From the NCBI GenBank assembly GCA_902799855.1, contig CADCCA010000004.1:1-44314 (forward strand): a DNA stretch of 44,314 nucleotides. Reading direction: 5' to 3'. The stretch is from an uncultured Erysipelotrichaceae bacterium. Its GTDB lineage: Bacteria > Bacillota_I > Bacilli_A > RFN20 > CAG-826. The translations under genes and the position numbers were made by a program. Below are positions 9,092 to 18,129 of the stretch, one piece after another (position 1 is the stretch's first letter; every line of letters begins with the position of its first letter). The notes under the pieces are model-generated. The model was given only the letters and a program-made list of their open reading frames with translations. It did no database searches and was not told where the DNA came from.

Positions 9092-9168
9092 CGGGACGTA
9101 GCGTAGCTTGGTATCGCGTCAGTTTTGGGAACTGAAGGCCGCAGGTTCAAATCCTGTCGTCCCGACCA
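9092..9168 (+). tRNA. tRNA-Pro (TGG)
   Basis: Acceptor CGGGACG/CGTCCCG and encoded CCA. The anticodon loop TTTGGGA gives TGG. It starts 1 base after tRNA-Arg, so the pair must be cut from a common transcript. Confidence 0.95.
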
Positions 9169-9180
9169 ATCCGATTATCA

Positions 9181-9205
9181 CCCCTCATCGAGAGGGGTTT
9201 TAATT
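9181..9205 (+). terminator. Terminator of the tRNA cluster
   Basis: CCCCTC (9181-9186) and GAGGGG (9192-9197) with a 5-base loop, followed by TTTTAATTTAT. Confidence 0.85.
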
Positions 9206-9328
9206 TATCTCTTGGTTTTAAGCAAATTAACGCATAATCACAACATTGTCATTGCCCGATAATAAGTATTATCTATTTGTTTTCAAGGTGTTTTCAGTAG
9301 AATAAAAACAAAGAAAGAGGATATTTGT

Positions 9329-11407
9329 ATGAAAAAAAATAATTTTTTCGTCCTTTCCATCGCCGCTTTATTAGCCCTCGGTGCATGTGGCGGTAATGGT
9401 GGAAATAATAATTCCAGCCAACCAAGCGGTGACGATGAATCAGAAGTTAATTTAGTTGATGTCGAAGACTCTAACTATGAAATGGACTTTGATGAAGTTA
9501 CTAAAACTTGCATGATCAATGACAAAGCCAAGACTTACATTGATGCCATGGAAGAACAAGAAAAAACACTTGATAGACCATATCATTTCAGTTCCCTTTA
9601 TGGTCCAGATGATTACGCAAAGATTGCTGCCGCTGCTGATAAAGGTGATGGCACAACCTATGCTGCCGAAGATACCGGTGGTGTCGACGTTTGTCAAATT
9701 CTCAGAAACACTGATGATAGTGGCTACTGCAAAAACTATCCAATCAAATTAACTTGGGATGACGACGGTTCTTATGAAGGTGCCAAAGTCAAATTCTGGT
9801 CGACAGAAGATCACAGCGATATTAGAGAAGCTGATGTTACTGTTAGTGGTGGTAAAGCAAGCGCTGAACTTCCTAACTTATTCAGAGCCACAAAATATCG
9901 TGTTCAAGTTTTCTCCGAAAACGGTGATGTCTCTAATGGTTATGAATTCAAAACAGGCGACTATCCACGTACCATCTCCTTTGGTGGCATCAAAAACGTT
10001 CGTGACATCGGTGGCTTCATGACATCTTATGGTGTCAGAACAAACCAAGGTTTAATCTATCGTGGTTATTATATCGATGATGGTAATCCAAGCTCTCACG
10101 GTAAGAACTACAATGAAGAAACTCAAAGAGTTCAAGAAGAAGTCTTAAAGATTGGTGTCGAACTCGACTTACAAAAATCTAGCGAAACAGGTGGTCGTAC
10201 AACTAGTGCTATTAGCACAACAGAAATGCCTGTTGAATACAAATGTTTAACATTAGTTTCATACGACAACTTCTTAAAGAAAGATAGTTATCAAAACCTT
10301 CCAGAAGTTATGCATTATTTAGCAAACGCTGATCAAAAGCACGTTTACTTCCACTGCTGGGGTGGTGCTGATAGAACAGGTATGTTAGACTTCTTTGTCA
10401 ATGCTATCTTAGGTCTCAGTTATACTGACTTAATCGAAGAATTCGAATTAACAACCCAAACAAATAACAAGAGATGCCATATGCACAACTCTTCCAGTGC
10501 TCACTATCCAAAGTTCATGAATGCCTTCATTAATGGCTATACCGAAGATGGTGTTACTTGGAAAGCCGATCCGGATAAAACAGTGAATGAAAACTGTGAA
10601 AAATGGTTACTTGAAGTTGCTAAAGTCGCGGAAGAAGACATTGAAAGAATCCGTGAAATCATGCTTCCTGGCTACGCTGATGGTGAATTAGAAAAGGATA
10701 AATTAATCCCAACATATACACCAAGTGGTGAATGGAAATCCGATGCATTAGCTCACTGGAAAGTGGCTAGTGAAGATAGCAATGTTAAATGTCAATGGCA
10801 CAGACACGACGGCAAAGAATGCTCCGTTTGTGGCTATGGTAAAGAAGGCGGTCAAGGTGGTAGCAGTTCCAACCCATCTGGTAACAGTTCTTCAAGCTCT
10901 GGCGAAGTTGACTATACACTTCCATTAACCCGTGTTTGGGTTGAAGGCACACCTGCACAAAACTCCGATGGTAAACAATACATTCCATTAAGTGAAACCG
11001 CTACTGGTAAAGCCGGTGTTAAGATTAAATTCGCTGATTTCGGTTCTGGTTCAACAGCGACAGTTAGCAGTGGTAAAATCAATCCGCAAGGCGACACAAG
11101 CGTTTACTTAGAATATAAACTTAAAGCGCCAAAAGCCGGTGCCTATCAATTAGTTATGAACGGAAGAGTTTCTGACAGTGGCCTTGGTAAAACACTTTCT
11201 GAAAGAAGCTTCAAAGTCATCCTTAACGGTAATAACGTTGATATCGAAAATACTCGTACAGATGTCTTAACAGCTGATGGTGATAACGACTTTGTCGCTG
11301 CTCCAACAGTTAATTTAACAGGTAATGAAGATACCGTGAGAATTGCTTGCTCTGGTTATCGTATCGTCTTCACCGATGGTTCTTACCTCACATTCATCGA
11401 ACACTAA
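9329..11407 (+). CDS. Secreted lipoprotein with tyrosine-phosphatase-like domain
   Basis: A 692-residue exported lipoprotein with lipobox LALGAC and then a Gly/Asn/Ser linker. A fibronectin-III/Ig-like stretch (about residues 140-215) precedes a Y_phosphatase3-type domain. That domain has FGGIKNVRDIGGF near residue 222 and the CX5R loop HCWGGADRTG with Cys343. Loop and cysteine are intact, so phosphatase activity on phosphoproteins or phosphosugars/inositides is plausible. Then come a Cys/His cluster (CQWHRHDGKECSVCGYG), a Ser-rich linker and a C-terminal beta-sandwich like a carbohydrate-binding module (about 545-692). AGAGGA precedes the start. Monocistronic, with its own terminator. Confidence 0.8.
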   Translation: MKKNNFFVLSIAALLALGACGGNGGNNNSSQPSGDDESEVNLVDVEDSNYEMDFDEVTKTCMINDKAKTYIDAMEEQEKTLDRPYHFSSLYGPDDYAKIAAAADKGDGTTYAAEDTGGVDVCQILRNTDDSGYCKNYPIKLTWDDDGSYEGAKVKFWSTEDHSDIREADVTVSGGKASAELPNLFRATKYRVQVFSENGDVSNGYEFKTGDYPRTISFGGIKNVRDIGGFMTSYGVRTNQGLIYRGYYIDDGNPSSHGKNYNEETQRVQEEVLKIGVELDLQKSSETGGRTTSAISTTEMPVEYKCLTLVSYDNFLKKDSYQNLPEVMHYLANADQKHVYFHCWGGADRTGMLDFFVNAILGLSYTDLIEEFELTTQTNNKRCHMHNSSSAHYPKFMNAFINGYTEDGVTWKADPDKTVNENCEKWLLEVAKVAEEDIERIREIMLPGYADGELEKDKLIPTYTPSGEWKSDALAHWKVASEDSNVKCQWHRHDGKECSVCGYGKEGGQGGSSSNPSGNSSSSSGEVDYTLPLTRVWVEGTPAQNSDGKQYIPLSETATGKAGVKIKFADFGSGSTATVSSGKINPQGDTSVYLEYKLKAPKAGAYQLVMNGRVSDSGLGKTLSERSFKVILNGNNVDIENTRTDVLTADGDNDFVAAPTVNLTGNEDTVRIACSGYRIVFTDGSYLTFIEH

Positions 11408-11426
11408 TCGATAAACTAAACGAATA

Positions 11427-11453
11427 AAGGTGGTGCTGTGCATCACCTTTTTT
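11427..11453 (+). terminator. Terminator of the phosphatase-like lipoprotein gene
   Basis: AAGGTGGTG pairs with CATCACCTT (one G-T pair) around a 5-base loop and is followed by a T-run. Confidence 0.85.
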
Positions 11454-11459
11454 CTTGCA

Positions 11460-11496
11460 AAGGAAAAGGTCACGTCTCTAGCCAAACGTGACCTTT
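11460..11496 (-). terminator. Terminator of the galactoside operon
   Basis: A perfect 11-base inverted repeat (11465-11475 and 11486-11496, AAAGGTCACGT) with a 10-base loop. Read leftward it is followed by a short T-rich tail. It lies 18 bases past the stop of the last operon gene and faces the terminator of the convergent gene. Confidence 0.75.
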
Positions 11497-11514
11497 AAGA
11501 AAGGGAATATGTGA

Positions 11515-12951
11515 CTACTTTTGGCCCACTGCGAGTTTTACACACTCGTAAGCGCCATTGTAGTGGCCCATCTTCTTTAATGCGTCAATTTGATCGCACA
11601 TATGAGGAATTAATTCTTTATCAGAGATCAATCTATCTAACATTTCGTTAGCCTCTTTTTTAGTTGGACATTCAGGAGTGGAATCTCCATTTTCACGTCC
11701 ATTAATCGCTCCATAAACTTCATGACCACCAATATGTCTCATGAATAATTTAGGAATTGGATAATAGGCTAATTCGCTTGGTTTGGTGATTAATAAATCA
11801 CAAACAGGCATTAATAAGTTCGTGCTATAAACGGCTTCAAAGATATCTTTGTTATAGATAGCGTAGATGCCAGAAGCATCGCCTTGTTTAATCTCATTAA
11901 CGAAGTGTTTAAGTTTAATATAGTCATTGAAGAAGTTAATGGTTTTAATACCATCAATCTTCTTACAGAGTTTGTTATATACATCCACGTGGTCGCCGAA
12001 ATTGATAAATAAGGCTACTTTGTTTTGCTTAACATATGGGATTAAATGCTTAACCATGGAAAGGAAATAATTAAATCCTGCACCTGCGCCACCAACGGTC
12101 ATGAGCATTCTAATTGGCTTACCGTTAGCGATTCTTTCTTTACGACGTTTATTATCGTTTTCTAAGTCCACTAAGAGTTCATGGTCAATAAAACAACCAA
12201 CCATCTTTAAATCTTTTTCAGGAATGCCGTTAAGTGGTTTTTTGGCAAAACCATTTAAGGTCTTATAACCAAAGTAAGCAAATGGAGTTTGTACTGTATG
12301 AATCGCACCTTCTGAAAGGTGTAAACCCATTGGCCAGTTATCTGGAATAGCGTTAACAACGTGAGTCATACCCGCGTGAATCGCAGCCTGAGATGGCCAA
12401 ACGTGAGTGGCGATATAAGGAATATCCTTATCGATATTCTTGAAAATAGGAACGAGGAGTTCGCTATTCTTTTGGTCTTTTGCGTTATAAGTAATCTTTT
12501 TAAAACCTTCAGAATTTAATGGTTCCCAAACAATCTTGTTGAATAATTTTGATTTTTGGCTGATACGTGACGCTAAAGAATACATATCGTTTTGTTCTCT
12601 AATCATCTTAGAGCCAGTGGCATCAAAACTCGCTAAATCGAGCCAATAAGGTTTATAACCTAAGGCTCTAGCAGCGCTAGCCATGGCGATGGAAATGCGG
12701 TAGTGACCAAAGCCCATTCTAATATTGCCAACGATTAAAGCGTTCTTTTCAAACTTTTGGTTTTCTTCACCAAAGACGATATTAGAAGCGTCAATAAAAT
12801 CTAGGGTTGGAATATCTTTAAAACTGATTTTGTAATCAGCGTGGCTATCATCGCCATATTTTTTGATATATTTTTGTTTACTCTTTTTCGCCCCTTTAAA
12901 TGTTTTATTATCCATTGGGTTATTGAAAATAACAGAGGATCTATCTTGCAT
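11515..12951 (-). CDS. GT-B-fold glycosyltransferase-like protein
   Basis: A 478-residue cytoplasmic protein with two Rossmann-like halves. The N-terminal glycine loop is IVGNIRMGFGHYRISIAMASA, comparable to the GxGH loop of MurG/diacylglycerol glucosyltransferases. The C-half begins LMTVGGAGAGFNYF, with a possible donor-site segment LLITKPSELAYYPIPKLFM. I infer a GT-B sugar transferase or related enzyme and cannot name donor or acceptor. The start is set at 12951, nine bases after AAAGGAG; an upstream in-frame ATG at 12978 lacks a ribosome site. It overlaps the alpha-galactosidase gene by 11 bases and is the last gene of the operon. Confidence 0.6.
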   Translation of the reverse strand: MQDRSSVIFNNPMDNKTFKGAKKSKQKYIKKYGDDSHADYKISFKDIPTLDFIDASNIVFGEENQKFEKNALIVGNIRMGFGHYRISIAMASAARALGYKPYWLDLASFDATGSKMIREQNDMYSLASRISQKSKLFNKIVWEPLNSEGFKKITYNAKDQKNSELLVPIFKNIDKDIPYIATHVWPSQAAIHAGMTHVVNAIPDNWPMGLHLSEGAIHTVQTPFAYFGYKTLNGFAKKPLNGIPEKDLKMVGCFIDHELLVDLENDNKRRKERIANGKPIRMLMTVGGAGAGFNYFLSMVKHLIPYVKQNKVALFINFGDHVDVYNKLCKKIDGIKTINFFNDYIKLKHFVNEIKQGDASGIYAIYNKDIFEAVYSTNLLMPVCDLLITKPSELAYYPIPKLFMRHIGGHEVYGAINGRENGDSTPECPTKKEANEMLDRLISDKELIPHMCDQIDALKKMGHYNGAYECVKLAVGQK

Positions 12952-14554
12952 TGAGTAAGACTCCTTTCTTGATATCATAGGTCATAGATTTCTTTTGACC
13001 GTATAATTCATAACTAATTTCTACCAAATTACCTTTGGTAATATAACGTCTATTGTGAGCGTTATAGAAGATGCTGACGACTTCATCAAAGAGTTTCTTT
13101 TTCTCTTCATCGTAAGTCGCGATATCATCGCTAGTGAATAAGACGCTACCAAACAAAGCATTTAATTTACTTAATGTTTCTCTTTGTTCTTTGCTTAATT
13201 TGATGTTTTCATCTCTCAATAGGAAGACATCAGGATCATTACCGAATAAGTGGTTGTTCATAAATGAACGATAAATCGTATTTTGTAATGTCACCTTTGT
13301 GGAGATTCTTTCACGATGGAACATTCTCATATAGAAAACGTCATCGTATTCTAAGGAAACATCTGGTCCCACTCTTAGATAGTCGAAGTGTTCATAGGAA
13401 TTAATGATATTTGCACCGCATCCAAGAATAATTTTGTTCTTTAATGTTTCTCTTAATAATTGATAGGCTTCATCTTGCACTTGGCATCTAGTTTTACCTT
13501 TATATTCTGGTAAAGCTGCAGCATATAAGAAGTCTAATTTGAAGAAATCAACACCCATATCCATATAATGGGTCAAACATTTCTTAATATATTCAATGAC
13601 TTCTGGATTATCTAAATCTAAGGAATAGAAACCTGACCAGTTACCACCCGCTTTAATCGGTTTACCTTTTTGATCTTTTCTTAACCAATCTGGGTGTTCA
13701 TTAAATAATTTGGATTTAGTTTCTGCCGCAAATGGAGCGAGCCATAAGCCAGCTTTATAACCCTTTGAATGAATCTTATCAATAATAGGTTTTAACCCAT
13801 GAGGGAACTTGACTGGGTCAACATCCAGCCAGTCGCCAACGAACGTTTCATAACCATCATCGATTTGGAAGACATCAAATCTATTATCTAAAGCTTCTAA
13901 ATCACGGTTAATGATTTCTTCGTTAATGTTTTGATAATAGTTATACCAAGATGTATAACCTAAGATCTTTTTGACATTTCTAATTGGGAAAGCATCCCAG
14001 AAAGCATATAAACCTTTTTCAAAATTATCGTAATAACAATAATCGAAGATCGTGACTTCTTGTCCCTTCTTGACTAAGAGTCCTTTAACATCGCTAATGA
14101 GATGAATGGAACTTCTATCCTTAATTAATTCGATAATTAAATAAGCAGTTTTATAATTTAAATTATAAATGAAGGATTCATATTTCCCTTTGCTATAAAA
14201 GACATCATAGCCATGGCTCTTTCTAATTGAGTAGTTGTAGAAAGTCGCATCCCCATAACGGTCCATCGCAAACATATTGGAAATGATGTGTGGACTTTTC
14301 TTAATATCTCTTAACTGTGTGCTTAACTTATATTCTTTTGTGTCTGTCCAAGATTGGTAACCATTTAAGAAATATAAATCTTTGAAGTTAATGTGACATG
14401 GATAAGAGACCTCAGCCTTAGCGAGTGTAATCTCCTCACTCGCCAAGAGCTTGACTAAGGTGTGATTACCTTCTCTATTCTCGCTGATTGTGACGTCAGC
14501 GTTAGAAGTAGTGGTTGTATATTTTTTGCCGTTTTTTAAATAACTAACGCGCAT
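12941..14554 (-). CDS. GH36-type alpha-galactosidase
   Basis: Cytoplasmic glycosidase of 537 residues (no signal peptide) that should release terminal alpha-galactose from raffinose/melibiose-type sugars. GH36/GH-D features are FQIDDGYE (residues 229-236), the TIM-barrel segment KAGLWLAPFAAE, the nucleophile in FFKLDF (Asp341), and YLRVGPDVS, where Asp398 is the likely acid/base. It is shorter than the usual 700-residue GH36 enzymes, with a reduced N-terminal sandwich. It starts 8 bases after the symporter stop with no clear Shine-Dalgarno, so translation is probably coupled. Confidence 0.87.
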   Translation of the reverse strand: MRVSYLKNGKKYTTTTSNADVTISENREGNHTLVKLLASEEITLAKAEVSYPCHINFKDLYFLNGYQSWTDTKEYKLSTQLRDIKKSPHIISNMFAMDRYGDATFYNYSIRKSHGYDVFYSKGKYESFIYNLNYKTAYLIIELIKDRSSIHLISDVKGLLVKKGQEVTIFDYCYYDNFEKGLYAFWDAFPIRNVKKILGYTSWYNYYQNINEEIINRDLEALDNRFDVFQIDDGYETFVGDWLDVDPVKFPHGLKPIIDKIHSKGYKAGLWLAPFAAETKSKLFNEHPDWLRKDQKGKPIKAGGNWSGFYSLDLDNPEVIEYIKKCLTHYMDMGVDFFKLDFLYAAALPEYKGKTRCQVQDEAYQLLRETLKNKIILGCGANIINSYEHFDYLRVGPDVSLEYDDVFYMRMFHRERISTKVTLQNTIYRSFMNNHLFGNDPDVFLLRDENIKLSKEQRETLSKLNALFGSVLFTSDDIATYDEEKKKLFDEVVSIFYNAHNRRYITKGNLVEISYELYGQKKSMTYDIKKGVLLNAR

Positions 14555-14562
14555 AAGAATAT

Positions 14563-16167
14563 TTATTGCTCAACTGGAGCGTCTTTATTTTCTTCGGCTG
14601 GTTGTTCATTAACTGGTTCATCAGCCTCTTTTTCGTTTTCAATCGCTTTTAAGAAAGCTTCATCGCCTTCTTTAGCAATGATTTTCATAATCTTCTTTTC
14701 TCTATAGAAGAGCAAGATAGCGGCACCAGCAACGCAGAAACAAACGGCAACAATCGCAGCAATCATTAAACCTAATTTAGAAGCGGTGATGTCGTTTAAT
14801 TTATTGCCGAATTCATCATATTCAATTTTTTGAGCGCCAATAATCGCTAAGGATGTGAATAAAACCATGGCGAGAGATTGGCCGAACTTCATCGCAAATG
14901 TACGAGCGGCGAAGAACATACCTTCTCTATTTTGACCGGTAGTCTTGGCTTCAGCTTCAGCAACGTCAGCGACAATACTTTGTGGAATGATGCCGAGTAA
15001 AGCCATTGGTAAAGCACTAATGAGCATAATGACGATACCAAAGACCCAGCTAAGACCATTCGCGCCACCTTCATCTGGTAAGAAATTAGGAATACTACTA
15101 ACTGCAGTAATTGCATAGCAAAGTGCTAAGCCCAAGAAACCAGCAATAACAAGTTTCTTTTTGCCGAATTTCAAGACAAGTTTGGTGACAAATGGATAGA
15201 AGAGTGCGCTTAAAACAGTCATACCGCCCATAAACACCATGACCATGAATGGAGAGAAACCTAATGAAACTTTGACAAAGAATGGTAAACCTGTTTGGAA
15301 TAATGTTAAGCCAACCCAGTACATAATGTCAGAAGCAGAGAATGTTCTGAAATCTTTGTTTTTGAATGTAGAAACTAAGGATTTGAAAACGTTTTCGTTT
15401 GATGGTTTGCCTTCAACATAATCTTTTTCTTTGATTAAGATGGCTGGTAATAACATAGCGACACAAGCAATGACCGCTAAGAAGATAAAGCAGATACGGA
15501 ATGACCAAGCATAAGCATCGCCATCGCTCATACCGCTGTTTCTCAAAAGTGTAGTAACGATGTTATAGGAATAATTATTGGTTTCTTTGTCCCAAGAACC
15601 ACCTGCTAAAACGAATGGAATGTAAGCAAATAATGTACCAGCAAAGAATGTTAAGGAAATAGAAGTGGAAATAAACATTCTATCTTCTTGATTCTTACCG
15701 AATTCTGAAATGAGAGCATTGTATGGTGTGCAATACATTGTCATAAAGAAGTAGAACAAGATAATTGCCACACTAATCCAAATGATGTTACCAACGTTAC
15801 CACCTGCATCATACGCACCAAATGGAGCGCAGAATAATAAGACAGTGACAATTGATAGTGGAACAGCAGCCTTTAACATGAAAGGCATTCTTCTACCTTT
15901 TGGATTTGTGCTTCTATCAGAAAGGGAAGCAATAAGTGGGTCTGTCACCGCATCAAAAATACGGCTAGACGCAGTAATGATGCCCAAAACTGTGATAAAA
16001 CCACCCAATAATCCTGGAAGAATGTACTGAGTACCACCGACTTTTAAGTCACCAGTAGTTGGTAAATAATAAGTGACTAACCAAGCACTGATGATGCCTG
16101 ATAATAACGACCAACCAAATTGGCCGATGGCAAAGATGATCATCTGTTTCTTTGATAATCTTTTCAT
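14563..16167 (-). CDS. GPH-family sugar:cation symporter (MelB-like)
   Basis: Major-facilitator membrane protein, 534 residues, about 12 membrane segments. The N-terminus KKQMIIFAIGQFGWSLLSGI and the motif DAVTDPLIASLSDRSTNPKGRRMPFM are signatures of the glycoside-pentoside-hexuronide family (MelB, LacS). The C-terminal tail is Glu/Pro-rich, without a PTS IIA domain. Next to an alpha-galactosidase, it most likely imports melibiose or raffinose-like galactosides with Na+ or H+. The start is fixed by the family N-terminus. The nearest ribosome site is 37 bases away, across a hairpin (see 16168-16210). Confidence 0.88.
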   Translation of the reverse strand: MKRLSKKQMIIFAIGQFGWSLLSGIISAWLVTYYLPTTGDLKVGGTQYILPGLLGGFITVLGIITASSRIFDAVTDPLIASLSDRSTNPKGRRMPFMLKAAVPLSIVTVLLFCAPFGAYDAGGNVGNIIWISVAIILFYFFMTMYCTPYNALISEFGKNQEDRMFISTSISLTFFAGTLFAYIPFVLAGGSWDKETNNYSYNIVTTLLRNSGMSDGDAYAWSFRICFIFLAVIACVAMLLPAILIKEKDYVEGKPSNENVFKSLVSTFKNKDFRTFSASDIMYWVGLTLFQTGLPFFVKVSLGFSPFMVMVFMGGMTVLSALFYPFVTKLVLKFGKKKLVIAGFLGLALCYAITAVSSIPNFLPDEGGANGLSWVFGIVIMLISALPMALLGIIPQSIVADVAEAEAKTTGQNREGMFFAARTFAMKFGQSLAMVLFTSLAIIGAQKIEYDEFGNKLNDITASKLGLMIAAIVAVCFCVAGAAILLFYREKKIMKIIAKEGDEAFLKAIENEKEADEPVNEQPAEENKDAPVEQ

Positions 16168-16210
16168 AATGTTTTCGTGGATAATTAGTCTAATTCTTAT
16201 CCACCCTCCT
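16168..16210 (-). promoter_or_regulatory. Hairpin between Shine-Dalgarno and symporter start
   Basis: On the minus strand AGGAGG (16210-16205) is followed at once by a 28-base inverted repeat (GTGGATAA ... TTATCCAC, 16204-16177), then 9 bases (GAAAACATT), then the ATG. If the hairpin folds, the ribosome site sits an ideal 9 bases from the start. No other ribosome site is nearer. Confidence 0.6.
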
Positions 16211-16234
16211 TCTCACCTAATCGCGTTAGACTCG

Positions 16235-16834
16235 CTATTTGCTTAACGAATTTAAGATAATCTCAATTAAGCATTTGATTTCGCCTTCTTTTTCAATCTC
16301 TAAATCTTGATTTAAGACTGCTTTTAAAGAAAGCTTTTTGCATAATTCGATCAAGGTATGTGTGGTGGTGAAGTAGAACAAATTAATATCTTTTTGTTCT
16401 TTAACTGAACCATCTTTCAAACCTTGCTCGTAAGCGTTCATAAAGACAACTTTATATTGGTCAATCGCGCTCTCATATGAACCGAGAATACCGCTATTAT
16501 CGCCACTCATATAAATGTCGAATTCGCTTAAGAATTTATAAAAGTTTGGATGTTTTAAGAAAATCTTGAGATAGCTGTTATAGAAAGCTTCTAAACTTTC
16601 AAAGCCGTTGTTGGATTCGGATTTGAAATAATCGCTATTAACAACCTCTTGGATTTTCATAGCCGCCAAAACGACTAATTTTTGTTTGCTACCGAAGTAA
16701 CGGTAAATTGTTGCTTCCCCAACTTGTGCGGAAACAGCGATGTCTTTGATGGTGACATCTTGAATGGATCTGCACATAAATAAGTCAGTCGCAATATCCA
16801 CAAGGAAATTTTGTTTTAAATCTTTAAAGCTCAT
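16235..16834 (-). CDS. TetR-family transcriptional regulator
   Basis: A 199-residue DNA-binding repressor. The N-terminal helix-turn-helix is DVTIKDIAVSAQVGEATIYRYFGSKQKLV (described from about residues 24 to 52), typical of TetR; the rest is an all-alpha ligand domain. It is the first gene of the leftward operon TetR - symporter - alpha-galactosidase - GT-B protein. Its own promoter carries a dyad right after the -10, so it probably autoregulates the operon in response to a sugar-derived ligand (inference). TetR control is unusual for a melibiose-type operon, where AraC or LacI regulators are common. Confidence 0.88.
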   Translation of the reverse strand: MSFKDLKQNFLVDIATDLFMCRSIQDVTIKDIAVSAQVGEATIYRYFGSKQKLVVLAAMKIQEVVNSDYFKSESNNGFESLEAFYNSYLKIFLKHPNFYKFLSEFDIYMSGDNSGILGSYESAIDQYKVVFMNAYEQGLKDGSVKEQKDINLFYFTTTHTLIELCKKLSLKAVLNQDLEIEKEGEIKCLIEIILNSLSK

Positions 16835-16843
16835 ATTATTCTT

Positions 16844-16911
16844 ATGATAGTCTATCTCTCAAATAGATAAACACTCTATCATTAATATATAACATTACCG
16901 AATATTGTCAA
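16844..16911 (-). promoter_or_regulatory. TetR operon promoter and dyad operator
   Basis: On the minus strand TTGACA (16911-16906), 16 bases, TATATT (16889-16884). Directly downstream lies a nested dyad: outer arms ATGATAG (16844-16850) and CTATCAT (16876-16882), inner arms TATCT (16853-16857) and AGATA (16865-16869). A repressor bound there would block the start site. Confidence 0.7.
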
Positions 16912-17008
16912 CATAATATTTTTCTAAATTATATTTATCTCTATTAATAAATCTTTAATAAATAAAGAAAATGTTATAAAGTTAATGTGCAATAAAGAGG
17001 TATAAAAT

Positions 17009-18106
17009 ATGAAATTATCAAAACTTAGTGTTTTGTGTGTCGCTTTTAGCGCCCTTTGCCTTACTGCCTGTGGTGGTAATAATGGTGGCGAACAAGAACC
17101 AGACAACACCGTTAACGTTTTTGTTTTGTCAGGTCAATCAAACATGGAAGGCTCAACCACATATGACAACGGCAATGACTGGTTAAGAAAAGCCTTCACC
17201 AAATTAAACGAAGATTATGATTTAGATTTAGACATTACTCCATTTGTTGATAGTGATGGTAAAGTGAGCAAAAACGCTCCTGGTATTGGAAACGTTTTAA
17301 CAAGTTACTATGGTTTCTATCCACCAAGCGGTCCAAATAACGCTCATGCATCCAATACATCCGACAAATTAGCGGGTAAATTTGCCCCAACTAATGTTGC
17401 AATGGGTAGCCAAGAAAGATTCATGGGTCCAGAAATCGGTATGTCAGTCTTATTGCAAGAATATGCGACCGAAGATAAACCAATCTATTTCATTAAATGC
17501 GCCTTCTCAGGTTCAGGCTTTGTTAACAGTTCACCAAACTGGGCACATCTTCCGGAAAAATTCTATGATGATAGAGGCAATGATTTATATAACGCAGACA
17601 ACAATCTCTACGAGACATATTTCAAGCCATTTGTTCTAAGCAACTTGCAATTAATCGCTGATTCTGGCAAAGAACCAGTCATCAAAGGTTTCTTATGGCA
17701 TCAAGGTGAATCAGATGCTGGCAATGGCAATTACGATAAACATTTAAGTAGCTTAGTGGGTAGATTCAGAGAAGAATTCGCCGAATATGCTCCAGATGAA
17801 GATGGTGATAACATCGCCTTCGTCGATGGTTACATCTATGATGGCCCAAGAAGCCCATATGGTGCTGATCAAGACTTAAACGTCAACAAGCTCAAAGATA
17901 AAGTCGCCCAAGAAAAAGATAATAACTGGGTTATCAATACTTCATATCACCATGAAGATGGTCAAGAAAAGATGCAATTAAACATCAATCCAGATAGTGG
18001 CGACGTTGAAGGTGGTGTTGATATGTACCACTATAAGACATATGACTGTGTCAGACTCGGCATGGCTTATGCCCAAGTTATCTTGGATAACAATTTATTA
18101 GATTAA
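17009..18106 (+). CDS. Lipoprotein carbohydrate esterase (SASA/SGNH type)
   Basis: A 365-residue exported lipoprotein (lipobox CLTAC). The catalytic-serine block VLSGQSNMEGS and the later GFLWHQGESDAG are hallmarks of the sialate O-acetylesterase/CE6-like SGNH family, which removes acetyl groups from sugars such as acetyl-xylan or sialic acids. A likely His is in TSYHHEDG or DMYHYKTYD near the C-terminus. Acting outside the cell, it would deacetylate polysaccharide substrates. It is divergent from the TetR operon; AAAGAGG precedes the start and its own terminator follows. Confidence 0.82.
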   Translation: MKLSKLSVLCVAFSALCLTACGGNNGGEQEPDNTVNVFVLSGQSNMEGSTTYDNGNDWLRKAFTKLNEDYDLDLDITPFVDSDGKVSKNAPGIGNVLTSYYGFYPPSGPNNAHASNTSDKLAGKFAPTNVAMGSQERFMGPEIGMSVLLQEYATEDKPIYFIKCAFSGSGFVNSSPNWAHLPEKFYDDRGNDLYNADNNLYETYFKPFVLSNLQLIADSGKEPVIKGFLWHQGESDAGNGNYDKHLSSLVGRFREEFAEYAPDEDGDNIAFVDGYIYDGPRSPYGADQDLNVNKLKDKVAQEKDNNWVINTSYHHEDGQEKMQLNINPDSGDVEGGVDMYHYKTYDCVRLGMAYAQVILDNNLLD

Positions 18107-18129
18107 AAACCTGCGGAATACCTCCGCTT

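Noticed and set aside
9246..9272. TTGTCA and TATTAT before the phosphatase-like gene as its promoter
   Set aside because: The spacer is 15 bases in AT-rich DNA; too weak to list as a feature.
12952..12978. Upstream ATG of the GT-B-like protein
   Set aside because: No ribosome site precedes it; AAAGGAG sits nine bases before the second ATG (12951).
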